From assembly GCF_900111825.1 (NCBI RefSeq), contig NZ_FOJM01000020.1, positions 70,930 to 121,502 of the forward strand: a stretch of DNA of 50,573 nucleotides, written 5' to 3'. Below are positions 34,859 to 43,151 of this stretch, in pieces. Position 1 is the first letter of the stretch; the number at the start of each line of letters is the position of its first letter. The DNA is from Pedobacter suwonensis (GTDB lineage: Bacteria > Bacteroidota > Bacteroidia > Sphingobacteriales > Sphingobacteriaceae). The notes below the pieces were generated by a model, which was not told where the DNA came from, searched no databases, and saw only the letters and a list, made by a program, of their open reading frames with translations. A program made the translations under genes and the position numbers.

Positions 34859-37853
34859 TCCGCATATAAAAAGAAAACAACTGGCTCAAAAAGCTACTCT
34901 GAAGTTTAGCTTCAGCAGTTTTTTTATTGCTTTTTTATTGCTGATCCTGGGTTTTATCGTACCTCAAAAACTTTTTTCTCAAACTACTTATCTCCCCCAT
35001 TATAACACTAAAAACGGGCTTGCCAGCAATAACTGTTATTACATTTTACAGGATAAAAAAGGTTTTATATGGATTGCCACCGATAATGGATTGAGCCGTT
35101 TTGACGGAACAAACTTTCAGAATTTCACGATAGAAGATGGCTTGCCAGATACGCAGATCCTGCAGATGAAAGAAGATAAAGAAGGCCGTTTATGGTTTTT
35201 TGCACTGAATGGTCAGCTCAGCTACTTAAAAGAAGGAAAGTTTTACAACCAGAGCAACGATGAACTCCTTAAAAAACTCAACTTTAATACCGTAATTGTT
35301 TCCTTTTTAATTGATCAATCAGGGCGGATCTGGCTCGGAACAAACGCCAACCTGATTGTGTGCTGGGATGGAAAGATCATTAGAAAATATATCTCTCCAA
35401 ATCAAAAGGACAAATTTATCAATGCTTTTATCCATGAAGATGAACAAGGTAACATATTTGCATATAGCGATTTAAGTGTACAACAATTTAATGGAAGAAC
35501 ATTTACCCTGACCAAGTCAAAAGTACAACCCATTTCTTATATGACGGCTGCCAATAGCAGCAACAGATCTTTATTTTATCTTGATAATGGTGGATTAAAA
35601 CAATACAGGCACGGAATCATCAACGAGATTATCTCCATCCCGCAAAACCTGATCAAAAACATGTCGGGATATTTTTATTACGATGTTAGCAGCAAAGAGG
35701 TTTGGCTATCAAACGCTAATGGCGCTTTTGCGCTTGATAAAAGCGGAAAAACGGTGCAGTACCTGCAGGATATTCCGGTTAACCAGGTGATTAAAGATAA
35801 TAACCAGAACATGTGGTTTGCTACCAATCAGGGCATATACATGCTGCCGAACATGAATAACCGCTTATCGATTATTGATGCAGAATCTGGCTTGAGCAGC
35901 AATGTAATTAAAAGCATCACCAAAGACGGGAAAAACAGACTGTGGTTGGGTACTGATGATGCGGTAATCGATGTACTGAGCATCAACAATTATCAGGTTG
36001 ATGAAATTGGGTTAGATGATTTTAAAAAATACAAAACCATTAAACAGCTAACTTTCGACCCTAAAGACCAAGCCATCTATTTCGCTTCTGATTATGGAAT
36101 GGGGGTTTTCAAAAATATTTACAACAGCAGTAGCGATGTAAGTTATTTGAAGGAATCAAATAATTCGATGTTTGTGATCAAACACTTTAGCGTTGCTGAA
36201 AACAACAATCATCTTGCCCTGGCGCTATCATCAGGTGTTGTTTTCCTATCAGACAGAACCAGTAAACTTGAGTTTAATGCAGCAAAATATCGCGAAAAGG
36301 AGGATTTTTTTAAAGACAGATCCTATCACGTTTTTTACGATCGTGAAGGCAATTTGTGGTTTTCAAATGTTAACGGACTTTCTCAATTTTCGAAAGGAAA
36401 ACTGGTTAAACACTATGAGAACCATCCCCTGCTAACCAAAAGGATCAATGATATCCAGCAGCTTGCCGACGGAACATTGATTCTGGCTACCGATGGTTAT
36501 GGTTTAATTTTTTATAAGAATAAACAGATTACCAGACAAATTACTCAAAAAGACGGCTTAACCAATAACATCTGCACAAAAATATTCATCAAAAACAACG
36601 AAATATGGGTATTAACCAACAAAGGCGTTAACAAAATAGCCAATTACCCGAATGAACTTAATGTAGCAAATTTCGACTATGGAAAAGACCTTTTAAGTGA
36701 TGATATAAACAGTTTGTATATTGATGACAGCACGGCTTATTTTGCTACAAACAAAGGGCTGATTCTATTTAAATACAACAATAAAAACATTATTAAAAAC
36801 CTTCCTAAGGTATATGTTACTTCTATCATTAAAGATAACGAACGTTTACCTGTTGATCAGGATAATTTTACTTTCGAAACGGGTAATAATACCATACTCT
36901 TTACCTTTAGCGCCGTTGATTTTACCACCAGTGATATCACCTACCGGTACCGTTTAAATGAAAATTCGGCCTGGATAGAAACCCGAACGAGGCGTTTGGA
37001 TTTTTCATCACTGCAATCAGGCGATTATGTGTTTGAAGTAAGTGCAAAAAGCCAGAACGGTAGTTGGGGTGAATCTGCAAAAATTGCCTTTACCATTAAA
37101 AGTCACTTTTGGCAAAGCCTATGGTTTTTATCCATTTTAATATTGCTTGTGGCTTATATTTTTTATAAAGTGGCTGTTTATATCACCCGCAAGCAAAAGG
37201 ATAAGGAACAAGCCCAATTGTTGTTAAAAAACAAAGTGCTGATGTTAGAACAACAGGCACTGCAGGCAATGATGAATCCCCATTTTGTATTTAATGTAAT
37301 GAACTCCATCCAGCATTATATTAACACGCAGAATACAGCGTCTGCCAATAAGGTTTTAACGGGATTTGCCAGACTGATCAGAAAAAACCTGGAGATCTGT
37401 ACAAAGAGTTATATCTCACTGGAAGAAGAATTAGAATACTTAAATCTGTACCTAAAACTGGAGAAGAACCGGTTTGGTGACAAATTAGACTATATTTTTA
37501 ATGTGGATGATGATATAGACAGAGAGGAAACGTTTATTCCGTCTATGTTGTTGCAACCATATGTAGAAAATGCCATATGGCATGGCATTATGCCAAAAGA
37601 AACTGGTGGTAAAATCATGATCAATATTAAACTGATGGATGAATTTTATCTTAATATTGAAATTATAGACGATGGCATTGGGATTGAAAACTCCTTAAAA
37701 GACAAAAAGGAGACACATATTAGTAAAGGTATGCAGCTTACCAAAGAAAGGTTACATCTTTTAGGTCAGATTGGAGCAAAACCTATACACCTAAACGTAC
37801 GACAAAATACCACAAATGGTACAACCGTCTCCATTTCTATACCGTTAAAATAG
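34848..37853 (+). CDS. Hybrid-free LytS-type histidine kinase with periplasmic beta-propeller sensor
   Basis: 1001 aa, GTG start overlapping the regulator by 11 nt. An N-terminal signal/anchor (about 18-45) is followed by a two-component-regulator-type propeller of repeated 'GLSxNxIxxIxxDxxGxxWxGT' units (for example FIWIATDNGLSRFDG at about 75). Next come a Y_Y_Y-like domain (about 690-745), one membrane helix (755-777), the His_kinase domain with H812 in MMNPHFVFN and a HATPase with ENAIWHGI and IIDDGIGI. The gene is typically paired with a LytTR regulator. The periplasmic ligand is unknown. Confidence 0.95.
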   Translation: MIISPHIKRKQLAQKATLKFSFSSFFIAFLLLILGFIVPQKLFSQTTYLPHYNTKNGLASNNCYYILQDKKGFIWIATDNGLSRFDGTNFQNFTIEDGLPDTQILQMKEDKEGRLWFFALNGQLSYLKEGKFYNQSNDELLKKLNFNTVIVSFLIDQSGRIWLGTNANLIVCWDGKIIRKYISPNQKDKFINAFIHEDEQGNIFAYSDLSVQQFNGRTFTLTKSKVQPISYMTAANSSNRSLFYLDNGGLKQYRHGIINEIISIPQNLIKNMSGYFYYDVSSKEVWLSNANGAFALDKSGKTVQYLQDIPVNQVIKDNNQNMWFATNQGIYMLPNMNNRLSIIDAESGLSSNVIKSITKDGKNRLWLGTDDAVIDVLSINNYQVDEIGLDDFKKYKTIKQLTFDPKDQAIYFASDYGMGVFKNIYNSSSDVSYLKESNNSMFVIKHFSVAENNNHLALALSSGVVFLSDRTSKLEFNAAKYREKEDFFKDRSYHVFYDREGNLWFSNVNGLSQFSKGKLVKHYENHPLLTKRINDIQQLADGTLILATDGYGLIFYKNKQITRQITQKDGLTNNICTKIFIKNNEIWVLTNKGVNKIANYPNELNVANFDYGKDLLSDDINSLYIDDSTAYFATNKGLILFKYNNKNIIKNLPKVYVTSIIKDNERLPVDQDNFTFETGNNTILFTFSAVDFTTSDITYRYRLNENSAWIETRTRRLDFSSLQSGDYVFEVSAKSQNGSWGESAKIAFTIKSHFWQSLWFLSILILLVAYIFYKVAVYITRKQKDKEQAQLLLKNKVLMLEQQALQAMMNPHFVFNVMNSIQHYINTQNTASANKVLTGFARLIRKNLEICTKSYISLEEELEYLNLYLKLEKNRFGDKLDYIFNVDDDIDREETFIPSMLLQPYVENAIWHGIMPKETGGKIMINIKLMDEFYLNIEIIDDGIGIENSLKDKKETHISKGMQLTKERLHLLGQIGAKPIHLNVRQNTTNGTTVSISIPLK

Positions 37854-38041
37854 ACAATTTACCGTTTACTCAATTATTAATACCACTTACTAAATAGAAT
37901 CTTGATCGAACCTGGTTTAGCCTTAAACTTGTGTTAGAAATAAACGATAGTGTTTATCAAAGACGTTCTTATAGAATTGATATAGATATTTAATAACCTA
38001 ACCTAAAACTATATCTTAATTCAGGTTTCATTTGTGTGTTG

Positions 38042-38079
38042 AAAGCGGTCTTGTTTTTAAAAGCGAGACCGCTTTTTTT
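38042..38079 (+). terminator. Intrinsic terminator after the kinase gene
   Basis: 10-bp stem AAAGCGGTCT/AGACCGCTTT with a 14-nt loop, then a run of T to 38079. Confidence 0.88.
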
Positions 38080-38092
38080 ATGTCGAAAATTT

Positions 38093-38100
38093 TATTTTTG
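38093..38100 (+). promoter_or_regulatory. -7 element of scpB
   Basis: TATTTTTG 3 nt before the chosen scpB ATG (38104), directly behind the terminator 38042-38079. Predicts a leaderless or near-leaderless mRNA. Confidence 0.5.
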
Positions 38101-38103
38101 TAT

Positions 38104-38679
38104 ATGCCCAATCATAATATCACCAGACACATTGAAGCGCTTATATTTTCTTCCAGCCAAAGCATCAGTACGCAAGAAATCATACTTGCCTTAAATGCAG
38201 TTTTTAATGAAGAGTTTATTGAAGAACAGGTTTTCGAAAGCATAGAGCAGATTAAGGAAAAGTATAGCCAGGATGATTTGGCAATCGAATTGGTATTTTT
38301 AAACAATGGCTACCAGTTTTTAACCAAAAAAGATTATCATGAAACGGTAAATCAACTGCAGTTACATCGCTCCAAAAAAAAATTAAGTCAGGCTGCGATG
38401 GAAACACTAGCCATTATTGCCTACCGGCAGCCCATAACCAAGTTGGAAATTGAACAAATAAGAGGCGTAAACTCTGATTATTCGGTACAACGCCTGCTTG
38501 AGAAAGAACTGATCAGTATTGATGGAAAAGCGGAAACCCCTGGCCGACCTATCCTCTATCGTACCAGTACATTGTTTATGGATTACTTTGGCTTAAACAG
38601 CTTAAACCAGCTTCCACAGTTAAAAGATATCGTTAAAGAGGAAAATTCTGTAGGAGAAAATGTAGAGCAAATAAATTAA
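38104..38679 (+). CDS. scpB: Segregation and condensation protein B
   Basis: Partner of the SMC-ScpA condensin in chromosome compaction and segregation; cytoplasmic. About 191 aa from MPNHNITRHIEALIFSS. Two winged-helix domains: IEALIFSSSQSIS and the C-terminal signature AMETLAIIAYRQPITKLEIEQIRGVNSDYSVQRLLEK. The frame runs back to 38032, but that stretch contains the upstream terminator, so the inner ATG is preferred. scpA is not in the window. Confidence 0.93.
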   Translation: MPNHNITRHIEALIFSSSQSISTQEIILALNAVFNEEFIEEQVFESIEQIKEKYSQDDLAIELVFLNNGYQFLTKKDYHETVNQLQLHRSKKKLSQAAMETLAIIAYRQPITKLEIEQIRGVNSDYSVQRLLEKELISIDGKAETPGRPILYRTSTLFMDYFGLNSLNQLPQLKDIVKEENSVGENVEQIN

Positions 38680-38745
38680 TTTATTTATTCACAGATTGTT
38701 ATTAAAAAAAGTTTTTTTGTATTTTTAAACTATAAAAGCAATTTT

Positions 38746-38753
38746 TATTTTTG
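38746..38753 (+). promoter_or_regulatory. -7 element of the acidic-protein gene
   Basis: TATTTTTG 4 nt before the ATG at 38758. The nearest TTTG upstream is 26 bp away, slightly long. Confidence 0.45.
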
Positions 38754-38757
38754 TGTT

Positions 38758-38949
38758 ATGACAGCGCCAAAGAAACTCCCAACTAAACCGACTGCCAAAA
38801 AACAGGCAGACGAAGATGATGATTTTGAAGATGACGATATTCAAACAACAAAAAAGAAGCCTCAGGATGATGACGATGATGATTTCGACTTGCCATTAGA
38901 TGATCTGGACAACTTCGACAATTTTGACGATGACGACGACGATTATTAA
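38758..38949 (+). CDS. Very acidic small protein (Asp-rich)
   Basis: 63 aa that I do not recognise. The first 15 residues are basic/Pro-rich (TAPKKLPTKPTAKK). The rest is mostly Asp with Phe/Leu/Asn spaced between (DDDFEDDDIQ, DDDDDDFDLPLDDLDNFDNF), so intrinsically disordered and strongly negative. Codons are clean, a good -7 box precedes it and a strong terminator follows, so it is probably expressed. Roles such as metal or cation buffering or binding a basic partner are speculation. Confidence 0.65.
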   Translation: MTAPKKLPTKPTAKKQADEDDDFEDDDIQTTKKKPQDDDDDDFDLPLDDLDNFDNFDDDDDDY

Positions 38950-38970
38950 TATTTAAAAAACATATATTTG

Positions 38971-39004
38971 AAAAAGCATCCGCCCGCTTGGTAGGATGCT
39001 TTTT
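38971..39004. terminator. Intrinsic terminator after the acidic protein
   Basis: 11-bp stem AAAAAGCATCC/GGATGCTTTTT, 12-nt loop, with A- and T-runs on either side, so it can work in both directions. The downstream gene is on the same strand. Confidence 0.85.
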
Positions 39005-39021
39005 AATTTTAAAATCTGCCC

Positions 39022-40140
39022 ATGCAAGTTATATCCGTAAGCAATTCATCATTAAAAAAAGACTTTCTAAACACACCTAAAATCTTATATAAAAACGATA
39101 AAAACTGGATCTGTCCCCTGGATAGCGAAGTTGAAAATGTTTTTAACCCTGAAAAAAACACCTTTTTTGCACATGGAAAATGTACGCGCTGGGTATTAAA
39201 GGATGATGCAGGAAAACTGATTGGACGTGTAGCAGCTTTTATAAATGAGAAAAAAGCATACCATTATGACCAGCCAACAGGTGGAATGGGTTTTTTCGAA
39301 TGTATTGATGATGAAAAAGCTGCCTTTCTTTTATTCGATACCGCCAAAAACTGGTTAACCGAAAATGGAATGAAAGCGATGGATGGTCCGATTAATTTTA
39401 GTGAAAACGATAGTTTCTGGGGACTATTGGTCGAAGGCTTTACCCCCCCATCTTTCGGCATGAACTATAATTTCCCCTATTATCATAAATTTTTCGAGAA
39501 ATATGGTTTTGTTACCGAATATGAGCAATTGACCAATCATATTAACCTGACCATACCTTTTCCGGAACGTTTTACAAAAATTGCCAACTGGGTAAGAAAT
39601 AAACCAGGTTATACCTTCGAATATTTCAGCAAATCCAATTCAAGCAAATACATCAATGATTTAATGGAAATTTACAATGATGGCTGGCAGAATTTTGAAA
39701 ACTTTGTGCCCATTAAAAGAGAAACCCTCGAGGAGAGTTTTAAAAGTATGGAACCCATTATGGATGAACACCTGATTCAGTTTGCTTACTTCAACGGCGA
39801 ACCGGCATCATTTGTCGTGTTGATTCCTGATGCAAACCAAATGATCAAAGGTTTTAACGGGAAACTGGGTTTAATTGAAAAATTAAAGTTTGCTTACCGC
39901 CGTTGGGTGGGCGTTACGCGCATGAGGGCAATTGTAATGGGCACTAAACCTAAATTCCAGAAACACGGCTTAGAATCGGTACTTTTTATCCGTTTAGGCG
40001 AATATGTATTACCTAAAAACCAGTACAAAGAGCTTGAATTGAGTTGGGTAGGCGATTTTAACGAACAGATGATTGCCATCCATAAAGCTACAGGCGCAAC
40101 ATTTGGCAAAAAGCACTTAACAATGCGGAAGATATTTTAA
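39022..40140 (+). CDS. GNAT-like acyltransferase of unknown substrate
   Basis: 372 aa, soluble. It resembles the YghO-like conserved group with two GNAT-type halves: residues about 10-160 carry WICPLDSEVE, FINEKKAYH and the run of GFFECIDDEKAAF, and about 190-370 carry LMEIYNDGWQNFENF, IQFAYFNGEPASFVVLIPD and ELSWVGDFNEQMIAIHKATGATFGKKHLTMRK. The last part looks like the acyl-CoA-binding end of a GNAT fold. No gene partner is evident. Function unknown beyond this. Confidence 0.8.
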   Translation: MQVISVSNSSLKKDFLNTPKILYKNDKNWICPLDSEVENVFNPEKNTFFAHGKCTRWVLKDDAGKLIGRVAAFINEKKAYHYDQPTGGMGFFECIDDEKAAFLLFDTAKNWLTENGMKAMDGPINFSENDSFWGLLVEGFTPPSFGMNYNFPYYHKFFEKYGFVTEYEQLTNHINLTIPFPERFTKIANWVRNKPGYTFEYFSKSNSSKYINDLMEIYNDGWQNFENFVPIKRETLEESFKSMEPIMDEHLIQFAYFNGEPASFVVLIPDANQMIKGFNGKLGLIEKLKFAYRRWVGVTRMRAIVMGTKPKFQKHGLESVLFIRLGEYVLPKNQYKELELSWVGDFNEQMIAIHKATGATFGKKHLTMRKIF

Positions 40141-40162
40141 CCTTACAGATTCGATACCTGAC

Positions 40163-40190
40163 AAGGTTCGTGTCTCCACGAGCCTTTTTT
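40163..40190 (+). terminator. Intrinsic terminator of the GNAT-like gene
   Basis: 10-bp stem AAGGTTCGTG/CACGAGCCTT (one G-U pair) with a 4-nt TCTC loop, followed by six T. Confidence 0.9.
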
Positions 40191-40212
40191 ATAATTGACA
40201 CTCATTCATTTC

Positions 40213-40264
40213 ATCGTCCGCGTTTGTAACGTGGATGATAGAGAATGGCGATTGTATCGCCGTT
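40213..40264. repeat. Two consecutive hairpins, REP-like
   Basis: Hairpin 1: ATCGTCCGCGTT/AACGTGGATGAT (40213-40239) with loop TGT; hairpin 2: AATGGCGAT/ATCGCCGTT (40244-40264) with loop TGT. Neighbouring hairpins of this size with identical loops look like REP elements of the transposase-associated type; no transposase lies here. Confidence 0.6.
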
Positions 40265-40372
40265 AGCATTAAGCCATTTTATTCGAATTATAAATGCATA
40301 TTCTCTAATCCTCATTGCAAAAGAGGACTATATTCTATTGTGCCGAACATCATTATGGCAATTAAGCAATAT

Positions 40373-40699
40373 TTAAATCCCAAGCTTATCGTATAAATCA
40401 ATCACCTTTTTGCGGAGTTTATTAATTTCCTCTTCTTTTTCGATTAGTTCTTTTTTAAGCGCAATGAGTTCTTTTGAGGAGTCGGATTCTGATGATGCTG
40501 ATTGCCCGGTAATCAATTGTATTACCGGAACTTTGAATATTTTCGAAATCTGGAGTAAACGCGAGATATTGAGATCGGTCTGGCCCGTTTCGATTTTACA
40601 AAAAGCAGGAGTGGAAATGTTCAATTTTTTAGCCGCATCGGCCTGGCTTAGCCCCAGTAACAATCTAATTTGTTTGATGTGATCTCCGATACTTTTCAT
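40373..40699 (-). CDS. Helix-turn-helix (Xre-type) regulator with coiled-coil tail
   Basis: 108 aa. HTH domain at about 5-62: IKQIRLLLGLSQADAAKKLNISTPAFCKIETGQTDLNISRLLQIS. A linker is followed by a charged coiled coil (LIALKKELIEKEEEINKLRKKVIDLYDKL), likely for dimerisation. Not linked to a phage or toxin gene. It lies 72 nt behind mpl on the same strand, with that gap filled by a heptad repeat. Confidence 0.9.
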   Translation of the reverse strand: MKSIGDHIKQIRLLLGLSQADAAKKLNISTPAFCKIETGQTDLNISRLLQISKIFKVPVIQLITGQSASSESDSSKELIALKKELIEKEEEINKLRKKVIDLYDKLGI

Positions 40700-40706
40700 A
40701 ATTTAA

Positions 40707-40778
40707 TTAGATATGGGATTTGAGAAGTGAGATTTGAGAAAATATCCCTCTCAAATCTCATGTCTAGAATCTCACTTC
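40707..40778. repeat. Inverted heptad repeat, core GAGA (two arms)
   Basis: Left arm, 5 units on the plus strand (TTAGATA, TGGGATT, TGAGAAG, TGAGATT, TGAGAAA). Right arm, the same consensus on the minus strand, so the arms can pair as a long imperfect hairpin (TGAGATTTGAGA against TCTCAAATCTCA). The right arm covers the mpl stop codon (40772-40774). Confidence 0.75.
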
Positions 40779-42124
40779 TTTATAGCGGCCGCAAGTTCCG
40801 GCAAATCGAAACCTGCATAATTGCCAGAGCTCATCATTAATAAATTGGCATCTTTGTAATTTAACCTCAACAAATAATCTTTAAGCTTTGATGCGTCATT
40901 AAAAAACTTCAATTTTGGATTGGCGAAGGCCTTTTGCACATCGTCTTCAGAAAAAGGCTCCATTCGCTTTTGTTCGAAAGATTTAATGTCAATAAATACA
41001 ATGGCCTCATCGGCTTTATCCATCGCACCTTTATATTCTTTCAGGAAATCTTTGTTTAAACTGCTAAAAGTATGCAATTCTATACAAGCTACTAATTTAC
41101 GGCTGTTAAATTGGGCTTTAACAGCATCAATAGTCGCTTTCAGTTTTGATGGTGAATGTGCAAAGTCTTTATAAACATTGGTTGATACATCAGCTGAAAT
41201 GACCTCTAAACGTTTAGCAGCCCCGGTAAATGATGCAATGGCCGTATCAAAATCGTTTTCACTGATAGCTAATTGTTTACATACCAATTTGGCGGCATTC
41301 AGGTTCATGAGGTTATGATCACCAAAAATCTTCAATGCCGTCTCTTCCGGGAGCAGATAAGTGACTCCGTTCCTGATTTCATGTTCAGGGATAGCATAAC
41401 CGATCCTGGTCACATCAGCTTTTGATTTTGACACAATCTCATTCAAATCTGCATCTGCCTTACAGTAAACCAACGTACCCTTTGTTTCTATTGAATCAAT
41501 AAACTTTTCAAACTGCAACGTATAATCGGCATAGGTTGGAAAAACATTAATGTGATCCCAGGCAATTCCGCTGATTACCGCAACATTTGCTTTATACAGG
41601 TGAAATTTTGGTCGTCTATCGATCGGAGAAGATAAGTATTCATCGCCTTCAATAATCATTACCGGAGCTTCTTCCGTTACTTTAACCATGGTTTCGAAAC
41701 CGGCAAGCTGCGCGCCGACCAGATAATCAAAATCACGTTTATAGTAATTTAGTACGTGTAAAATCATACTAGTGATGGTTGTTTTACCATGACTGCCACC
41801 AATTACTACACGCAGTTTATTCTTGCTCTGCTCGTAAATATATTCAGGATAAGAATAGATTTTAACACCCAATTCCTGTGCCTTCAATAATTCCGGATTA
41901 TCAATACGGGCGTGCATACCCAATATTACAGCATCCAGCTCGTTGGAAATGCGATTTTCATTCCATCCCATTTCAGCTGGCAGTAAACCATATTTATCCA
42001 AACGCGATTTTGCAGGTTCGTAAATCACATCGTCTGAACCTGAAATCTGATAACCTTTTTTATGTAGGGCAATGGCCAGGTTGTGCATGGCACTCCCACC
42101 AATTGCTATAAAATGTATACGCAT
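40772..42124 (-). CDS. mpl: UDP-N-acetylmuramate:tripeptide ligase (Mpl, cell-wall recycling)
   Basis: 450-aa Mur-ligase family enzyme. Mpl joins recycled L-Ala-D-Glu-meso-Dap to UDP-MurNAc, saving peptidoglycan turnover products. MRIHFIAIGGSAMHNLA is the N-terminal UDP-binding fold, GGSHGKTTIT (109-118) is the ATP loop and IEGDEYLSSPIDRRPKFHLY is the central metal region. The wording favours Mpl over MurC, though MurC is the alternative. Not beside other mur genes. Confidence 0.82.
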   Translation of the reverse strand: MRIHFIAIGGSAMHNLAIALHKKGYQISGSDDVIYEPAKSRLDKYGLLPAEMGWNENRISNELDAVILGMHARIDNPELLKAQELGVKIYSYPEYIYEQSKNKLRVVIGGSHGKTTITSMILHVLNYYKRDFDYLVGAQLAGFETMVKVTEEAPVMIIEGDEYLSSPIDRRPKFHLYKANVAVISGIAWDHINVFPTYADYTLQFEKFIDSIETKGTLVYCKADADLNEIVSKSKADVTRIGYAIPEHEIRNGVTYLLPEETALKIFGDHNLMNLNAAKLVCKQLAISENDFDTAIASFTGAAKRLEVISADVSTNVYKDFAHSPSKLKATIDAVKAQFNSRKLVACIELHTFSSLNKDFLKEYKGAMDKADEAIVFIDIKSFEQKRMEPFSEDDVQKAFANPKLKFFNDASKLKDYLLRLNYKDANLLMMSSGNYAGFDLPELAAAIKK

Positions 42125-42134
42125 ATTTTTTGTT

Positions 42135-42230
42135 TTAGATCTGAGATGCTAAATGTGAGATTTGAGACGCTAGATATGAGATGTTAGACAAAAAATGAGA
42201 TATGAGACAAAAGATGTAAGATACAAAATG
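42135..42230. repeat. Heptad repeat, core GAGA (13 units with one phase shift)
   Basis: Eight units in register from 42135 (consensus TTAGATN or TGAGATN), a 5-nt interruption, then five more (TGAGATA, TGAGACA, AAAGATG, TAAGATA, CAAAATG). It begins 11 nt upstream of the mpl start codon (42124). Period 7 is not a multiple of 3, so it is not coding. Confidence 0.75.
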
Positions 42231-42260
42231 AAGAACAAGCACTTAAATACCTTAACCGCT

Positions 42261-42309
42261 CAGTCTTCCCCCTTCCCCCTTCCACCTTCTACCTTCTACC
42301 TTCTACCCT
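42261..42309. repeat. Heptad repeat, core CCTT (7 units)
   Basis: Seven consecutive units (CCCCCTT twice, CCACCTT, CTACCTT twice, with edge units CAGTCTT and CTACCCT). The array overlaps the prmA stop codon (42303-42305) and the last PrmA codons. Confidence 0.78.
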
Positions 42310-43151
42310 TCAACCTTCTTCTCAAACTGTGCCGCTACCCAATCACCGTTTTGTTTATGATCAACGTATTTAATGCCATACTTAGCACATTCGGCAGTAA
42401 TCATTGCCAAATCAGGATCCAGATAAAAGCCACTGAAGAAAATTTTGCCTTCAGGTTTTAAAACCTCAGCATAACGGTGGATTTGATCTAATAATATATT
42501 CCTGTTAATGTTGGCAAAAATAACATCATATTCATCATCCGGAATGACTTCTTTACTACCACAAAGTGCCTGTAAATTATTTACATCATTAAGCGCAGCA
42601 TTTTCTACCGTACTATCATAACAGATATCATCGTAATCGATGGCCATTAAACTTTTAGCCCCTAATTTTGCAGCCAGAATAGCTAAAATTCCGGTTCCGC
42701 ACCCCATATCCAGAATGTATTTATCCTTCAAATCTGCAGCCAGGATATACTGCATCATCATGGTGGTAGTTTGATGATGGCCGGTGCCGAAAGCCATTTT
42801 AGGATCAATTACGATTTCGTAAGGGTATGAAGGTTGTGGCTCATGAAACGTCGCTCTCACGTAACACACATCATCAATAATCAGCGGGCTAAAATTCTTC
42901 TCCCATTCTGCATTCCAGTTTTCGTCGGCAACATCTTCTAAAGTGTATTCTGCTGCAAATTCCTCACTGTAATTGCCCAATAGATCTTTTAATTCCTGCT
43001 CGTTAAAATTATCTTTAATAACGAAAGCCGTAAAACCAGCCTCACTATCTTCAAAAGTATCGAAGCCCAGGTCAGCAAGATCGCTGATAAGCAGATCCTG
43101 TTGATAATCTTCGATACTTTTGAAAGTAAATATTGCTTTTATGTATTGCAT
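42303..43151 (-). CDS. prmA: Ribosomal protein L11 methyltransferase
   Basis: SAM-dependent methyltransferase that trimethylates lysines and the N-terminus of ribosomal protein L11. 282 aa. The N-terminal ferredoxin-like domain (1-95) is followed by the Rossmann domain: DPKMAFGTGHHQTT (116-129), DMGCGTGILAILAAKLGA (148-165) and FANINRNILLDQI. Standard family organisation. The start codon directly follows the tpiA stop (0-nt gap), so they are coupled. Confidence 0.95.
   Translation of the reverse strand: MQYIKAIFTFKSIEDYQQDLLISDLADLGFDTFEDSEAGFTAFVIKDNFNEQELKDLLGNYSEEFAAEYTLEDVADENWNAEWEKNFSPLIIDDVCYVRATFHEPQPSYPYEIVIDPKMAFGTGHHQTTTMMMQYILAADLKDKYILDMGCGTGILAILAAKLGAKSLMAIDYDDICYDSTVENAALNDVNNLQALCGSKEVIPDDEYDVIFANINRNILLDQIHRYAEVLKPEGKIFFSGFYLDPDLAMITAECAKYGIKYVDHKQNGDWVAAQFEKKVEG

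Noticed and set aside
38032..38103. Upstream extension of the scpB frame
   Set aside because: The extra codons run through the strong terminator hairpin at 38042-38079; the family starts at the inner ATG.
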